64,000 nucleotides of DNA from Bacillota bacterium (GTDB lineage Bacteria > Bacillota > Clostridia > Lachnospirales > Lachnospiraceae): assembly GCA_023398375.1 (NCBI GenBank), contig JAEWSH010000037.1, positions 62,001 to 126,000 on the forward strand, given 5' to 3'. How positions within the stretch are numbered: the first letter of the stretch is position 1; every line of letters starts with the position of its first letter. The notes beneath the pieces are model-generated. The model was not told the origin of the DNA. It ran no database searches and saw only the letters and a list, made by a program, of their open reading frames with translations. Of the stretch, positions 10,296 to 19,398 are shown in pieces. Position numbers and translations under genes: made by a program.

Positions 10296-10661
10296 ATCAC
10301 AATACCCTCCACCAATATCTATAGAATATCATACTTTATTCCGAAATTATGTTTTCATTTTATAGATTTAAGACAGATTATATATTCACTAACTCATTCT
10401 TATCGACTTTCTGAATATTTTCATGACTCTTAATGTGCCTTTCTAATGGTAGTCCACGAAAGTGCAAAAAAATGGGACTGCCATAATGGCAATCCCTGCT
10501 ATTTAGTCACTCTTTTTAACCTACATCAGCATCTCATATTGCACATAATTTTACTTATAAGTTAAATTGAGTTTAATAAATTTCAAGTAAATACATCAAT
10601 TATAGATTGATCTGTTAGCCTCCTTTACAATTTGAATTTGTTGATAAGTCCCTAATTAATT
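10296..10661. other. Intergenic region between phosphoesterase operon and two-component genes
   Basis: 366 nt without a gene. The left part should hold the promoter of the response regulator/kinase pair. The middle holds a minus-strand terminator (listed separately). The remainder is AT-rich with no recognised feature. Confidence 0.6.
10466..10496 (-). terminator. Rho-independent terminator of the phosphoesterase operon
   Basis: On the minus strand, an 11-nt arm pairs with its near-complement (one mismatch) around a tiny loop (10474-10496) and runs directly into seven T residues (10466-10472). It lies about 165 nt past the phosphoesterase stop codon. Confidence 0.75.
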
Positions 10662-11519
10662 TTATCCAATCATTTTAACCACAGCCTGCTCCCAATACTT
10701 TTCTGGAACATCAGGCCAATTACAGAAACCTTTATCCTCAAAACAATATTTCATAGCTCTCGCTAATACACTTCCATGAGATATTTCACCTGTACGTAAC
10801 AGATTTTCTGTAACAATACACCAATATGGTGCTGACACACTTAGACCCGACTCCTGTAATTCATTTATTACTCTCTCAATATCATAATTGACGCAAACAA
10901 ACTCTTCTGACCAATTATTATTCTGCCCATGCAGTATTAGGAACTGCGCTTTCCCGGCAGCATGTAAGGATGCTCCAACAGAACCTGGATTTAGAACAAC
11001 TTTCCCATTGTGCTCAATCTTACACTGAAGATGTGTATGCCCACATAAAATAATGGAATCTTCATTTTTATCCATTACTTGAAATGTATTTTCATTATCA
11101 GGAAGCAATTTTTCATTTGTCTTATTTGGTGAACCATGACAAATAGTAAGCCGTGGCATTCTTACAAACACAACTTCACTTTTCTGTGGCAAATTTTGAA
11201 AGAAAATAATATCTTTTTCTGTTAAATGATTATAGGTATATAACAGGGCGCCAGTTGTTGAGTTTTTATCGATCCAACCTTTTTCGCCATTCGCACGATA
11301 GTTTATCCAGTAATCTTCCTTATTTCCTTTAATAAAATAACATGTATGTTGGGACGAGAGTCTATATAGCATCTCCATCGTTTTCTGCGGATAAGCAAGT
11401 TCTCCCGCATAATCTCCTAAAAAGATAAAAGTGTTTATGTTCCGTTCCAACGCATACTGAATGCACTGTTTTAAAGCCACATAATTTCCATGTATATCAG
11501 ACATTACAGCAATATCCAT
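10662..11519 (-). CDS. Calcineurin-like metallophosphoesterase
   Basis: This 285-residue protein has the metal-binding set of the family: D-I-H-G (8-11), G-D-Y-A, G-N-K-E-D, H-G-S-P and G-H-T-H, which bind two metals and hydrolyse a phosphoester. It resembles the YfcE/PrpE-like small phosphodiesterases. An upstream ATG would overlap the kinase gene, but M-D-I-A-V-M-S-D is preceded by GGAGGG at ideal spacing, so I start there. It is 31 nt downstream of a P-loop kinase gene and probably cotranscribed with it. The substrate (nucleotide, RNA end or phosphoprotein) is not identifiable from sequence. Confidence 0.85.
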   Translation of the reverse strand: MDIAVMSDIHGNYVALKQCIQYALERNINTFIFLGDYAGELAYPQKTMEMLYRLSSQHTCYFIKGNKEDYWINYRANGEKGWIDKNSTTGALLYTYNHLTEKDIIFFQNLPQKSEVVFVRMPRLTICHGSPNKTNEKLLPDNENTFQVMDKNEDSIILCGHTHLQCKIEHNGKVVLNPGSVGASLHAAGKAQFLILHGQNNNWSEEFVCVNYDIERVINELQESGLSVSAPYWCIVTENLLRTGEISHGSVLARAMKYCFEDKGFCNWPDVPEKYWEQAVVKMIG

Positions 11520-11550
11520 TGTAACCCTCCAGTACTTTCTTCCCATATTC

Positions 11551-12162
11551 TCACCGCAATCCAAAATGTTCTGCAAGGATACAAGATAATGTTGCAATTT
11601 CAATAGTTCCATCATTTATGATGAAAGAAAAGCCTTCTTCCATACACTGATTTTTCACCTCTAACGCAAATAAAGCATCTCTTTCCATCCAGTTATTAAA
11701 AGCCCGTTCTTTATCCCTGGATTCCCCTAAAACGCAAGGAACCCATTCTCTTTGCTGATAATGGAATATCTGAAACTCTTTTGTTGGTACAATCGAATAA
11801 TATCTCTCTCTAGAAATATTATATTTTTTTATTAATACAGGTAAATATGCTGCTCCTTCAGTGATAATTGCTCTGCTACTCGTCATGTCTCTCAGGTCGC
11901 TTAAGATGTATTCTATTATCTCTTCATAAAATAGAAGTTCTTCTTGGCATTGTAATGATGAGTCTCTCATCCATATCTGTTCCGTATTCATTTTTAACTG
12001 TTTCTTGCAAATGGGCTTTCCTTGCGACGCACCTATCTTTATATATTCATCCAGGTGGTCGTCTACTTTGAAATAATTTAATTTATATTTTTCTGCAAGT
12101 ATTTCTGCTATGGTGCTCTTTCCGCTACATGGTGAACCACCAATATAATAAGTTTCTATCAT
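11551..12162 (-). CDS. P-loop kinase-like protein
   Basis: A 203-residue protein with Walker A motif G-G-S-P-C-S-G-K-S-T at 8-17 and a following D-D-H that suits a small-molecule or nucleic-acid 5'-end kinase. The rest matches no family I can name. The short length excludes a multi-domain enzyme. GGAGG stands 6 nt before the ATG. The adjacent calcineurin-like phosphoesterase suggests a kinase/phosphatase pair acting on one substrate. Shikimate- or adenylate-kinase-like fold is likely; substrate unknown. Confidence 0.75.
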   Translation of the reverse strand: MIETYYIGGSPCSGKSTIAEILAEKYKLNYFKVDDHLDEYIKIGASQGKPICKKQLKMNTEQIWMRDSSLQCQEELLFYEEIIEYILSDLRDMTSSRAIITEGAAYLPVLIKKYNISRERYYSIVPTKEFQIFHYQQREWVPCVLGESRDKERAFNNWMERDALFALEVKNQCMEEGFSFIINDGTIEIATLSCILAEHFGLR

Positions 12163-12367
12163 CTAAATCCTCCAAATTTTAATAATTTTAATTAGATGAT
12201 TCTCTCCAAATATCCATTCACAAAGCCTCCTTACAAATTAACCTGTCTGTTTTTTGCTAAATATATTGGAAGTTCACTTGTTGAATACAGTTGTATCCTT
12301 GCATATACCCTCCACTTACATAGTTTCATTATTTATAATTCTCATAGCATATCCCTGATATTCATGC

Positions 12368-13075
12368 TTAAATACCAGCCAATGTATGTAGTGAATAGAT
12401 AATCTCATATCCTTTCAATCTTCCATACTGTTCCAGCATTTTCTTTCTTTTTGGATTTCTACATAATAAATATGGTATCATCCCTATCCGCTTTGCACCA
12501 TCGCAGTTTTTAGGATTATCATCAATAAAAATTGCTTCTTGTGGACTTATTTTAAGATCTTCTAAAGCAGCCTCATACATCTTTTTATCTGGCTTTTGCG
12601 TTCCTAAAACAGAAGAAATAATGATTGTGGAAAAATATTTCTTTAAATCTGCACTTTCGTATACATCTGTTAAAGAAGGCCAAGCGTCAGATACAATTCC
12701 CAACTTATATTTTTTGCTGAGTGTCGGAATAACAGCAAATACATCAGAATAAAAGGTATATTTTTGAGGGTTATAGACCAAATCTTCTGCAAGTAATCTG
12801 ATTTTACATTTTTCTAATTCCAGTTCTGGCAAACAACTTGAAAAGATACTATAGAATTCCTTGAAGCAAATCAGTTCTTCGTTTTTATCACTGATACAGG
12901 TAATGCTGCTAATGTACTTGGTGGCATTTTGAAATGCGTGACGTATCTTTCTGCTGTCAATATTCTTAAAAAGATCCTTGTCTACAATGTCATAAAAATT
13001 GGGACTGATAAACCAATTTCCGGTAGTCGGATAGTTCAGGACTCTTCCTGAATCAAATAAAACACCCTTAATCAT
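12368..13075 (-). CDS. HAD-superfamily hydrolase with D-x-G motif I
   Basis: This protein of about 235 residues has HAD motif I as L-F-D-S-G-R-V (nucleophile D8), motif II with Ser in V-S-D-A-W, motif III Lys in Q-K-P-D-K-K, and motif IV F-I-D-D-N. Motif I has Gly where phosphatases usually have a second Asp (general acid). This variant also occurs in the YihX/D-L-G branch, and it leaves phosphatase activity uncertain. The start M-I-K-G has AGAGGT upstream; an ATG 18 nt earlier has no ribosome site. It stands alone, 200 nt from the next gene on the same strand. Confidence 0.82.
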   Translation of the reverse strand: MIKGVLFDSGRVLNYPTTGNWFISPNFYDIVDKDLFKNIDSRKIRHAFQNATKYISSITCISDKNEELICFKEFYSIFSSCLPELELEKCKIRLLAEDLVYNPQKYTFYSDVFAVIPTLSKKYKLGIVSDAWPSLTDVYESADLKKYFSTIIISSVLGTQKPDKKMYEAALEDLKISPQEAIFIDDNPKNCDGAKRIGMIPYLLCRNPKRKKMLEQYGRLKGYEIIYSLHTLAGI

Positions 13076-13175
13076 ATTAGAACCTCTACTCATTATAAAA
13101 TTTGTGGTTGGTACTATCTTATACAGACTGCTATTAAATATATTGAGTGATTCTTTCTTGAAAAATTAGAATTTG

Positions 13176-13691
13176 TTACTGAAGTTCTTTTTCCAAAATA
13201 ATTATCGACTCTTCATTTTCTCCCACCATCTCAACCGATATTTTATTCACCATTGTCTCAAATAGATTACCTATATCTTTGACATTTCTATATGCCTCAT
13301 TCATTTTATCTACAGCTCTAAATTTTCCAACTGTCATATGTGGTATATATTCTAGCCTGTTGCTTTCAATATTCCATATCTTTGAATAAAGAATATCATG
13401 CAACTTTATTATCTTTTCCGAACCACGAATAACCTTTAGAAACAAATAATTACCATATTTATTTTCTTGTGTGCTAAAGCCATGCAATACCAGTTCAAAT
13501 GGATTTATATCATTCAAGCATTCTTCTATTATATTTTTTAATTCATTATTGCTGATTTCATCCTCAAACGGAAATACCAATGTGATATGCGGGTTTACCA
13601 AATTATGCAGTGAGTCGTATTGTTTTCTTATTCTTTCTATAATTTCCATGTTATCAAAATACGGAAATATCATAATCGTCCGCCATGCCAT
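13176..13691 (-). CDS. 2'-5' RNA ligase / 2H phosphoesterase family protein
   Basis: This 171-residue protein has the two H-x-T/S motifs that define 2H phosphoesterases: H35-I-T37 and H118-M-T120, separated by the usual ~80 residues. These enzymes open 2',3'-cyclic phosphates or related cyclic nucleotides. The length is typical of LigT/YjcG-type proteins. It lies just upstream of the HAD gene on the same strand with an 82+ nt gap, and downstream of a GNAT gene. The biological substrate is unknown. Confidence 0.82.
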   Translation of the reverse strand: MAWRTIMIFPYFDNMEIIERIRKQYDSLHNLVNPHITLVFPFEDEISNNELKNIIEECLNDINPFELVLHGFSTQENKYGNYLFLKVIRGSEKIIKLHDILYSKIWNIESNRLEYIPHMTVGKFRAVDKMNEAYRNVKDIGNLFETMVNKISVEMVGENEESIIILEKELQ

Positions 13692-13818
13692 TGTTATTTC
13701 TTTATAAATTCTTTTTTGCCTTTTCTTTCATTTATATTTCATCCATATCCTTCATAAATATAATATGAAGTTCATTTGTTCATTAAATTAGAAGTTATCT
13801 GCCTATACTTTAAATATC

Positions 13819-14271
13819 TCACTTTACATCTATTCTATATATTCTGGAATCCTCTCCATGCATATCTTTCATCATTTGACAGAATGAATATCCGTACTTT
13901 TCATATAGTCCAGTCTCGCCGGTCGAAATATAAATCTGACTGGTTCCATAACTTTTGGCAGTTACATATGCAAACTCTAAAAGGATTCCCATATATCGAT
14001 GTCCTCTATATTGAGGGAAAGTATATACAAATCCTATCCAAGGATTAAACCCGGTGTCTCTCACATCATCCTCCTCAGCTAGAGTACAGAATGACAGTAA
14101 CTGCCTATTATCTGTCAGCAAAAAAACTTTCGTTGTCTCTCCACATAACTCCTTTAATTCATTTTTACTCAATAAGTCATATAAATATTGTCCTGCTCCC
14201 CAATCGCTCTCTTTAATCTGATTTAACCAATATTCTTTATCTTCTAAACTATAAAACTCTTTAACTTCCAT
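13819..14271 (-). CDS. GNAT-family N-acetyltransferase
   Basis: A 150-residue acetyltransferase. Motif A appears as Q-Y-R-G-H-R-Y-M-G, which contacts the acetyl-CoA pyrophosphate, followed by a helix and the C-terminal Y-E-K-Y-G-Y-S-F characteristic of GNAT motif B. I start at M-E-V-K-E-F because GGGAGGAG stands 5 nt before it; the longer frame has no site. Substrate unknown. The small accessory genes around it look like a mixed set rather than a pathway. Confidence 0.82.
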   Translation of the reverse strand: MEVKEFYSLEDKEYWLNQIKESDWGAGQYLYDLLSKNELKELCGETTKVFLLTDNRQLLSFCTLAEEDDVRDTGFNPWIGFVYTFPQYRGHRYMGILLEFAYVTAKSYGTSQIYISTGETGLYEKYGYSFCQMMKDMHGEDSRIYRIDVK

Positions 14272-14558
14272 TTTTTCTCCTCCCTGTAAAATCCAAATTT
14301 CTATGTGCATGCCTTTACTTCATAAATATAAGTGAAATTTCAAATGTAAATCTAAATAACAGTGACAAACAATTCAGATTTATAATTTAGCAGATTCTGC
14401 AAGTGCTAGATGTTATTTTCTTGGATATTTAAGGTATAATTCATTTAATTTCCCATTGTTATATATAGCATATAAATATACAACCTTTATGGGTTCTCTT
14501 ATTATACTTGTGTTTGCCTTAACATCATATTATTGTTAAAATATCACTCAACAGCCAC

Positions 14559-14587
14559 AAAAAACCGCCTAGACATAGTCATAGACG
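14559..14587 (-). terminator. Terminator at the end of the Csp cluster
   Basis: Read on the minus strand, a 7-bp outer stem and 3-bp inner stem separated by a one-base bulge (14565-14587) run into six T residues (14559-14564). It is the first good terminator after the subtilase operon and overlaps the last codons of the micro-ORF at 14569-14643. Confidence 0.8.
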
Positions 14588-14643
14588 GATACTGGCATAT
14601 AAAAACTATTAAATTCCATTATAAAATAAACCTCTTCAAACAT
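14569..14643 (-). CDS. Micro-ORF 1 (24 aa), related to micro-ORF 2
   Basis: A 24-residue frame starts M-F-E-E-V-Y-F-I-M and ends Y-D-Y-V. The ATG follows AAGGGG with a 6-nt spacer, an unusually good ribosome site. Its first 9 codons and ribosome site are repeated upstream of the third subtilase gene (33 of 36 nt identical), where the frame begins M-L-E-E-A-Y-F-I-M. The three differences are T/C transitions, one of them silent. It lies 93 nt after the first subtilase gene, and its 3' end forms the terminator stem. Too short for family assignment. It may be a real microprotein or a translated control element; the conservation comes from only two copies. Confidence 0.4.
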   Translation of the reverse strand: MFEEVYFIMEFNSFYMPVSVYDYV

Positions 14644-14652
14644 GTTTTCCCC
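14617..14652 (-). repeat. 36-nt repeat, copy 1 (ribosome site and start of micro-ORF 1)
   Basis: Matches 21202-21237 in the same orientation with three differences. It covers GGGGAAAAC, the ATG and the first 8-9 codons of each micro-ORF. The two copies bracket the whole subtilase cluster. Confidence 0.8.
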
Positions 14653-14735
14653 TTACACCTCTGTCGAAATTATAAGTATTATATCACAGAATGGAAATAA
14701 GTGGATCTTATTTTCATCATAATACACAGAAAAAT

Positions 14736-16436
14736 TTACGTCCTCCGGAAAATATCAAATACATTATAAATATTTAATATGCCATATCCCCAGTCACGAT
14801 TGGGATACGAGATGTTCTTTTTTCGAATGGCTCCTCGAATCATATAATTTTTTATAACAATGGTATCAACACTGATATCTTTTTTTCTTACGACAGCCCA
14901 TTCCAGAAATAAGGCAACAATGCCTGCAGTATGTGATGCGGCGACCCCTGTGCCCGTATACGGGATGAACTCATTGTTTAAAGCAGGAGCAATATAGTTT
15001 ACTCCGGGAGCCGCTAATTCGGGTTTTACTCTGTTATCGGTGGTATATCCACGGCTTGCATTGGGATACAGCGCCTCATTCAAAGGATTATATGCAGTGA
15101 CCGTAATCGGAATTGATGCATCCCCCGGCGTAAGAAGTGTGTTATAAATATTGGGGTTCATAAAATAAGTGTCTTCTGATATAAAATTACCCATTGGAAG
15201 CCATATATGAAACTGCGAGGTAACGTCACCTTGCGCATAGACATTAAATTTCCATATGCCGGCCGATACGTTTTGAAAGCGGAATAAAATCAATTGATAG
15301 CCAGTTATACTTTCTATTAATTGATAATTTAATAAAAGAACCGTTTCTTGAAATACAAAGGTTATTCTACGTTCTCCTTGTAATCCGCCTCCGATTCTTG
15401 GAATAAATTCACCGCTTGGAGAAGTAATATCAATGGAAAACAAACCTGTAAAATCTCCCCACATTACCATAGAAAAATTAGTGTCGTTTTTGCCAACGTT
15501 TAGCTCTACCGGAATACTTCTTATATTGCGAATGATCATTCCAAAAAAATGCCTTCCCAAATTACCTTCATTTCCTAATGAAGTAACGATTCCGACATTT
15601 GTGAAATCTCCCATTATATCTAAAAAATTACTCAAATGATCCAAGCCTGAATGTGTCGTTTGTGAAGTACCTAGTCCCAGGCATAGCGCAAGCGGCCGAT
15701 TCAATTGTCTGGCCTTTTGAATACAATACAATACGCCCCACATAATATCGTTTTCTTGAAAACAGACCGCTTCTTTTGGAATCAAAAAGATTTCTCTTAA
15801 ATATTCTTTGGCCTGCTTTAATTTCACAACTACTAATTCGGCATCAGAAGCAACTCCCTGGAATTTTTCCGTTTCGTTTTTCGCACCAGCAGCGACACCT
15901 GCCATCATAGTACCATGTCCAACAAAATCCATACTTGGAACGATTTCCAGTGGGTTTTCGGAATTCAAAGCCAGATTTATTTGTTCTGCACCATATTCGG
16001 TTCCCCAATAGGTCTCAAACGGAAATTTGTCGACACTGGCAATCGTTTGATCCCAAATAGAAACAATTTTTGAAGTACCATTCTCATTTCGAAATACGGG
16101 GTTAAGATAGTCTATTCCCGTATCGATGATGCCGATTAAAACACCTTTTCCTGTCAGATTAAAGTCTGGCAACTTTTGAGTCCGAAAGACTCCGGATGCC
16201 TCAAGACTAACCATACTGGTCAATCCATAGACCTTTGGGATATTGGAATAGCTATATTTTTTAAAAATTTCGTCTCTTATGGCAGAAACAGGGATATGTA
16301 CGATTGCATAGAATTCATTTATAATATGAACGGTTTCACGCGCATATTGTTCCAATAACCGAGGGCTATATCGATAGTCAATAATAACGTCAGCATAGTC
16401 CTCACTAAATATTTGATTCCTTTCATCCTCAGTCAT
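14736..16436 (-). CDS. Csp-like subtilisin family protein, predicted pseudoprotease (Ser to Gly)
   Basis: This 566-residue S8 subtilase fold resembles the Clostridia Csp proteins that activate cortex hydrolase during spore germination. Asp is present (D105 in G-I-I-D-T-G), as is His (H174 in G-H-G-T). The serine motif, however, reads Y-T-G-T-G-V-A-A-S, so the catalytic residue is G497 (GGG codon, 14946-14948) instead of Ser. It should not cleave peptides. I chose the start M-T-E-D-E-R because AAGGAG stands 7 nt before it. It is the last gene of a four-gene minus-strand cluster with two intact paralogs and a sugar-binding-like protein. By analogy with C. difficile CspC, a pseudoprotease, it could act as a sensor or scaffold; that is inference. 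Confidence 0.88.
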   Translation of the reverse strand: MTEDERNQIFSEDYADVIIDYRYSPRLLEQYARETVHIINEFYAIVHIPVSAIRDEIFKKYSYSNIPKVYGLTSMVSLEASGVFRTQKLPDFNLTGKGVLIGIIDTGIDYLNPVFRNENGTSKIVSIWDQTIASVDKFPFETYWGTEYGAEQINLALNSENPLEIVPSMDFVGHGTMMAGVAAGAKNETEKFQGVASDAELVVVKLKQAKEYLREIFLIPKEAVCFQENDIMWGVLYCIQKARQLNRPLALCLGLGTSQTTHSGLDHLSNFLDIMGDFTNVGIVTSLGNEGNLGRHFFGMIIRNIRSIPVELNVGKNDTNFSMVMWGDFTGLFSIDITSPSGEFIPRIGGGLQGERRITFVFQETVLLLNYQLIESITGYQLILFRFQNVSAGIWKFNVYAQGDVTSQFHIWLPMGNFISEDTYFMNPNIYNTLLTPGDASIPITVTAYNPLNEALYPNASRGYTTDNRVKPELAAPGVNYIAPALNNEFIPYTGTGVAASHTAGIVALFLEWAVVRKKDISVDTIVIKNYMIRGAIRKKNISYPNRDWGYGILNIYNVFDIFRRT

Positions 16437-16593
16437 ATTAACTCCTTGCATCATTATCAAATATTGGCAGGTATTATTTGTCGATTCAGAATGATAATGA
16501 CAATTTTCTTTCTATAATTATTATGTAATTTTACTACTTAAAATAACACATTTTATGACATTGGTCAGGATGAGTTTACCGACATGCAGGATT

Positions 16594-17574
16594 CTACCTG
16601 TCTCTGTAAGGGGTATATTGGTTTATTACAGATACTCCTGTATTAATGAACGGTGGTCCCGTATTATATCCTCTCAATGCGGCGACTGCTTCTGCCATAC
16701 CCAAATATCCCATTGTATATGGATTCTGATTTAGGACAGCTTTTAAAGCATTGTTTTTCAACAATTCCTCAGTTCTCTCATTATAGTCAAATCCAATTCC
16801 AATAAGATTTTTTCCGCTTGCCCGGATTGCATTACCAGTCCCGATCGTAGTATTTTCATTTGTTGCAAATAAACCCACTAAGTTACTGGTTTGATTGATT
16901 AAAAGCGCCACTTCTTTTTCTAGCAGTATTTCTGCAGCACCTACATATTGTGTATCAAGTAACTCAAATCTGCCGTCTCTTGACAGGACATCACGAAATC
17001 CGAGAGCACGATCCACGGTATTTAAACTTTCGGGCGCTACATCAATGATTCCGATTGAACCGCCTGTAATTCCGGCGGCACCTAATTCCGATAACATCGT
17101 TTCTCCTGCAATTCTACCGGCATTGTAATTTTCGGTAGCTAACGTGACAACCGCTTCTTCATTTGCCGGGGCATCTACATAGATAATCTTAACTCCCTTT
17201 GCTTTTGCATCTTCTACCGCACTGGAAATTCTTACCGGATCACTTGCCGAAAGCAAAATAGCATCTGCACCACCTTCTACAGCCTGATTAAAAATCTGGA
17301 TTTGCTCCTCCACGACTCTATTTTGCGGGGCTGCCCAAATATAATTTACACCTATTAAATTAGCCATATCTGTGGCACCCTGATTCATAATTTCCCAAAA
17401 ATTAGTTTGCTTATCCATGGTAATCAGGTAGATTGTATCCTGCTGATTTTGATTTGATACAGATACACCTTTTTTATTTAAGATACAATGTTGATACCAG
17501 ACCGCAAAAATCAGAAAAGCAGATGCGATGATGAAACTATCAATCAGTAATTTCTTTTTCATACCTTTCCCCAT
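16594..17574 (-). CDS. Membrane-anchored periplasmic-binding-protein-like sugar sensor (RbsB fold)
   Basis: This protein of about 326 residues has one N-terminal membrane segment (about 10-27) and no lipobox, then a type I periplasmic-binding domain: alternating beta strands and helices with G-G-A-D-A-I-L-L-S, V-I-Y-V-D-A-P and I-G-I-G-F-D. I start at M-G-K-G, which has AAAGGA 8 nt upstream; M-K-K-K four codons later is possible. No permease or ATPase is nearby. It lies 22 nt after the second subtilase gene and 157 nt before the pseudoprotease gene, so it is part of the Csp-like cluster. A transport role is unlikely without partners; a ligand-sensing role is plausible. Confidence 0.82.
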   Translation of the reverse strand: MGKGMKKKLLIDSFIIASAFLIFAVWYQHCILNKKGVSVSNQNQQDTIYLITMDKQTNFWEIMNQGATDMANLIGVNYIWAAPQNRVVEEQIQIFNQAVEGGADAILLSASDPVRISSAVEDAKAKGVKIIYVDAPANEEAVVTLATENYNAGRIAGETMLSELGAAGITGGSIGIIDVAPESLNTVDRALGFRDVLSRDGRFELLDTQYVGAAEILLEKEVALLINQTSNLVGLFATNENTTIGTGNAIRASGKNLIGIGFDYNERTEELLKNNALKAVLNQNPYTMGYLGMAEAVAALRGYNTGPPFINTGVSVINQYTPYRDR

Positions 17575-17596
17575 ATTAAAAATCCTTTCACCGGAA

Positions 17597-19309
17597 CTAT
17601 CCTTTATTTTCAGGTATGTTAGTTCGCAAGGAGTCAAAAACACGATAGATATCCAATATTCCATACCCCCAATCACGGTTAGGATATTCTATGTCTTCTT
17701 TTCGTCTTGCCCCTCTTAGTATTAAGATCTTTAAAGCAATCGTATTCATATCGGGTAAGTTACCTTTTACATGTCCCCACTCTAAGAGCATGGCAACTAC
17801 CCCTGCGGTATGAGCTGCAGCTACGCTGGTACCAGTATAAGAAGTGTACCCTTTTTGAAGAGTAGGGCCTGTTACATTTACACCGGGAGCCGCAATTTCC
17901 GGTTTTATTACCCCTATTCGGGTGTAGCCTCTGCTTGCGTAAAGATATAAGCTTTCATTCGAGTCGTTATAGGCTGTAACAGTGATAGGTACAATCGCAT
18001 TACCCAAAGAGAGAATGGTTGTATAAATATCGGATCGTATAAAAAAAGTGGAATCAGAGATAAATTTGCCCATGGGCAGCCACATATGAAACCCCAGATT
18101 GATATCGGATCTATCATACACATTAAAGCGCCAAATACCAGGGGTAGGATTGGTAAATCGCAAGAAAATCAATTGATCCCCGGATTGTGTTTCAATCAAT
18201 TCGTATAATAAGTAAATCACGGTTTCTTCAAAAATAAAGGATAGTTCCATACTTTCATTGATGCTGGAGAATAGTTTTGAAACATATTCGCCGGAGGGCG
18301 AGGTAATATCGATGGAGTAGATACTCGGGGCCTCCCCCCATAATTCCATAACAAAGCCTTTTTCATTCTCTCCGACCAATAATTCAACGGTATCTTTACC
18401 GATTGTACGGTCTACAGTACCGTAATAGTGTCTTTTGGCATTTCCTTCATTTCCGGCTGCAACTACAACAGCAATCCCTGGTCTTTTGCCTATTAATGAT
18501 AATACATTGCTAAGTACATCTCTTCCGTCATGCCCGCCCAGGGAAGACCCAAGTGCGATACAAATCACCAATGGCCGTTGCAGGGAATTGGAAATCTGTA
18601 AAAGATAATTGATTCCAAAGAAAATGTCAATCCCTGAATAACAAGCCGCATCGTCCGGTATTACAAAAAAGTTTCTTAGCGCTTGTTTGGCCTGTTTTAG
18701 CTTTACCACTATGAGTTCTGATTCCGTAGCGATTCCGAAAAAATTATTTGATGGTTCTTCATTTCCGGCTGCAATTCCTGCAACCATTGTTCCGTGTCCA
18801 AGTTCATCCGTACTTGGGACCAGTTCCATTGGGTTTTCTAGTTTTAAGGCAGCATTAATTGTATCTCTGCTGTACTCCGTACCAAAATTGAAATTTTGTG
18901 GAGGGCTGCCGGATATGGTTTGATCCCAAATGGATACGATTCTTGTAGTTCCATCCGGATATTGGAATATCGGATTTGTATAATCAATACCAGAATCAAC
19001 AATTCCGATTAATACGCCTTGCCCTCTTAAATTAAAGTTTGGCACACCTCGTATTTGTGGAATTCCGGTTGATTCAAGACTTACTTCACTGATAACACCA
19101 TAACAATTGGGCAGAATGGAATAGCCCCATTTGCCTACAAAATCGATTGTTAAAAGCTCGGCCGGAATATATACAACGGCGTATAGGCTGTTTAAAATAG
19201 TGACAGTTGCATCCGGGAATTGATCAAATACGGAATAATCCCCGCTATATTCAATAATGATATCTAAATAATTGGGATCTGCTATACGCTCACCAATCTC
19301 TATTTGCAT
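17597..19309 (-). CDS. Csp-like subtilisin family serine protease (intact triad)
   Basis: This 570-residue S8 subtilase has D105 (G-I-V-D-S-G), H172 (L-G-H-G-T) and S495 (Y-T-G-T-S-V-A), so it should be active. The N-terminal ~85 residues resemble the prodomain of Csp proteases. A long insertion between His and Ser (about 310-430) fits the jelly-roll domain seen in that family. The C-terminus W-G-Y-G-I-L-D-I-Y closely parallels the pseudoprotease next door, so the two are recent paralogs. No signal peptide is present, consistent with spore packaging. The ribosome site is weak (AAAGAG). Confidence 0.9.
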   Translation of the reverse strand: MQIEIGERIADPNYLDIIIEYSGDYSVFDQFPDATVTILNSLYAVVYIPAELLTIDFVGKWGYSILPNCYGVISEVSLESTGIPQIRGVPNFNLRGQGVLIGIVDSGIDYTNPIFQYPDGTTRIVSIWDQTISGSPPQNFNFGTEYSRDTINAALKLENPMELVPSTDELGHGTMVAGIAAGNEEPSNNFFGIATESELIVVKLKQAKQALRNFFVIPDDAACYSGIDIFFGINYLLQISNSLQRPLVICIALGSSLGGHDGRDVLSNVLSLIGKRPGIAVVVAAGNEGNAKRHYYGTVDRTIGKDTVELLVGENEKGFVMELWGEAPSIYSIDITSPSGEYVSKLFSSINESMELSFIFEETVIYLLYELIETQSGDQLIFLRFTNPTPGIWRFNVYDRSDINLGFHMWLPMGKFISDSTFFIRSDIYTTILSLGNAIVPITVTAYNDSNESLYLYASRGYTRIGVIKPEIAAPGVNVTGPTLQKGYTSYTGTSVAAAHTAGVVAMLLEWGHVKGNLPDMNTIALKILILRGARRKEDIEYPNRDWGYGILDIYRVFDSLRTNIPENKG

Positions 19310-19398
19310 AGGTTAATCTCTTTCTTTTATTAGTAATTATTATGTTTTAATATTTTATATATGATAAAAAATGCTGGATTAAACCTAATATTTGCAAC

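Larger units (their letters stand above)
14272..14735. other. Intergenic region with micro-ORF and terminator
   Basis: 464 nt separate the GNAT gene from the first Csp-like subtilase. The right part holds a 24-codon reading frame with a strong ribosome site and a minus-strand terminator, both listed separately. The left 250 nt are very AT-rich and probably contain the GNAT promoter. No other structure was recognised. Confidence 0.6.
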
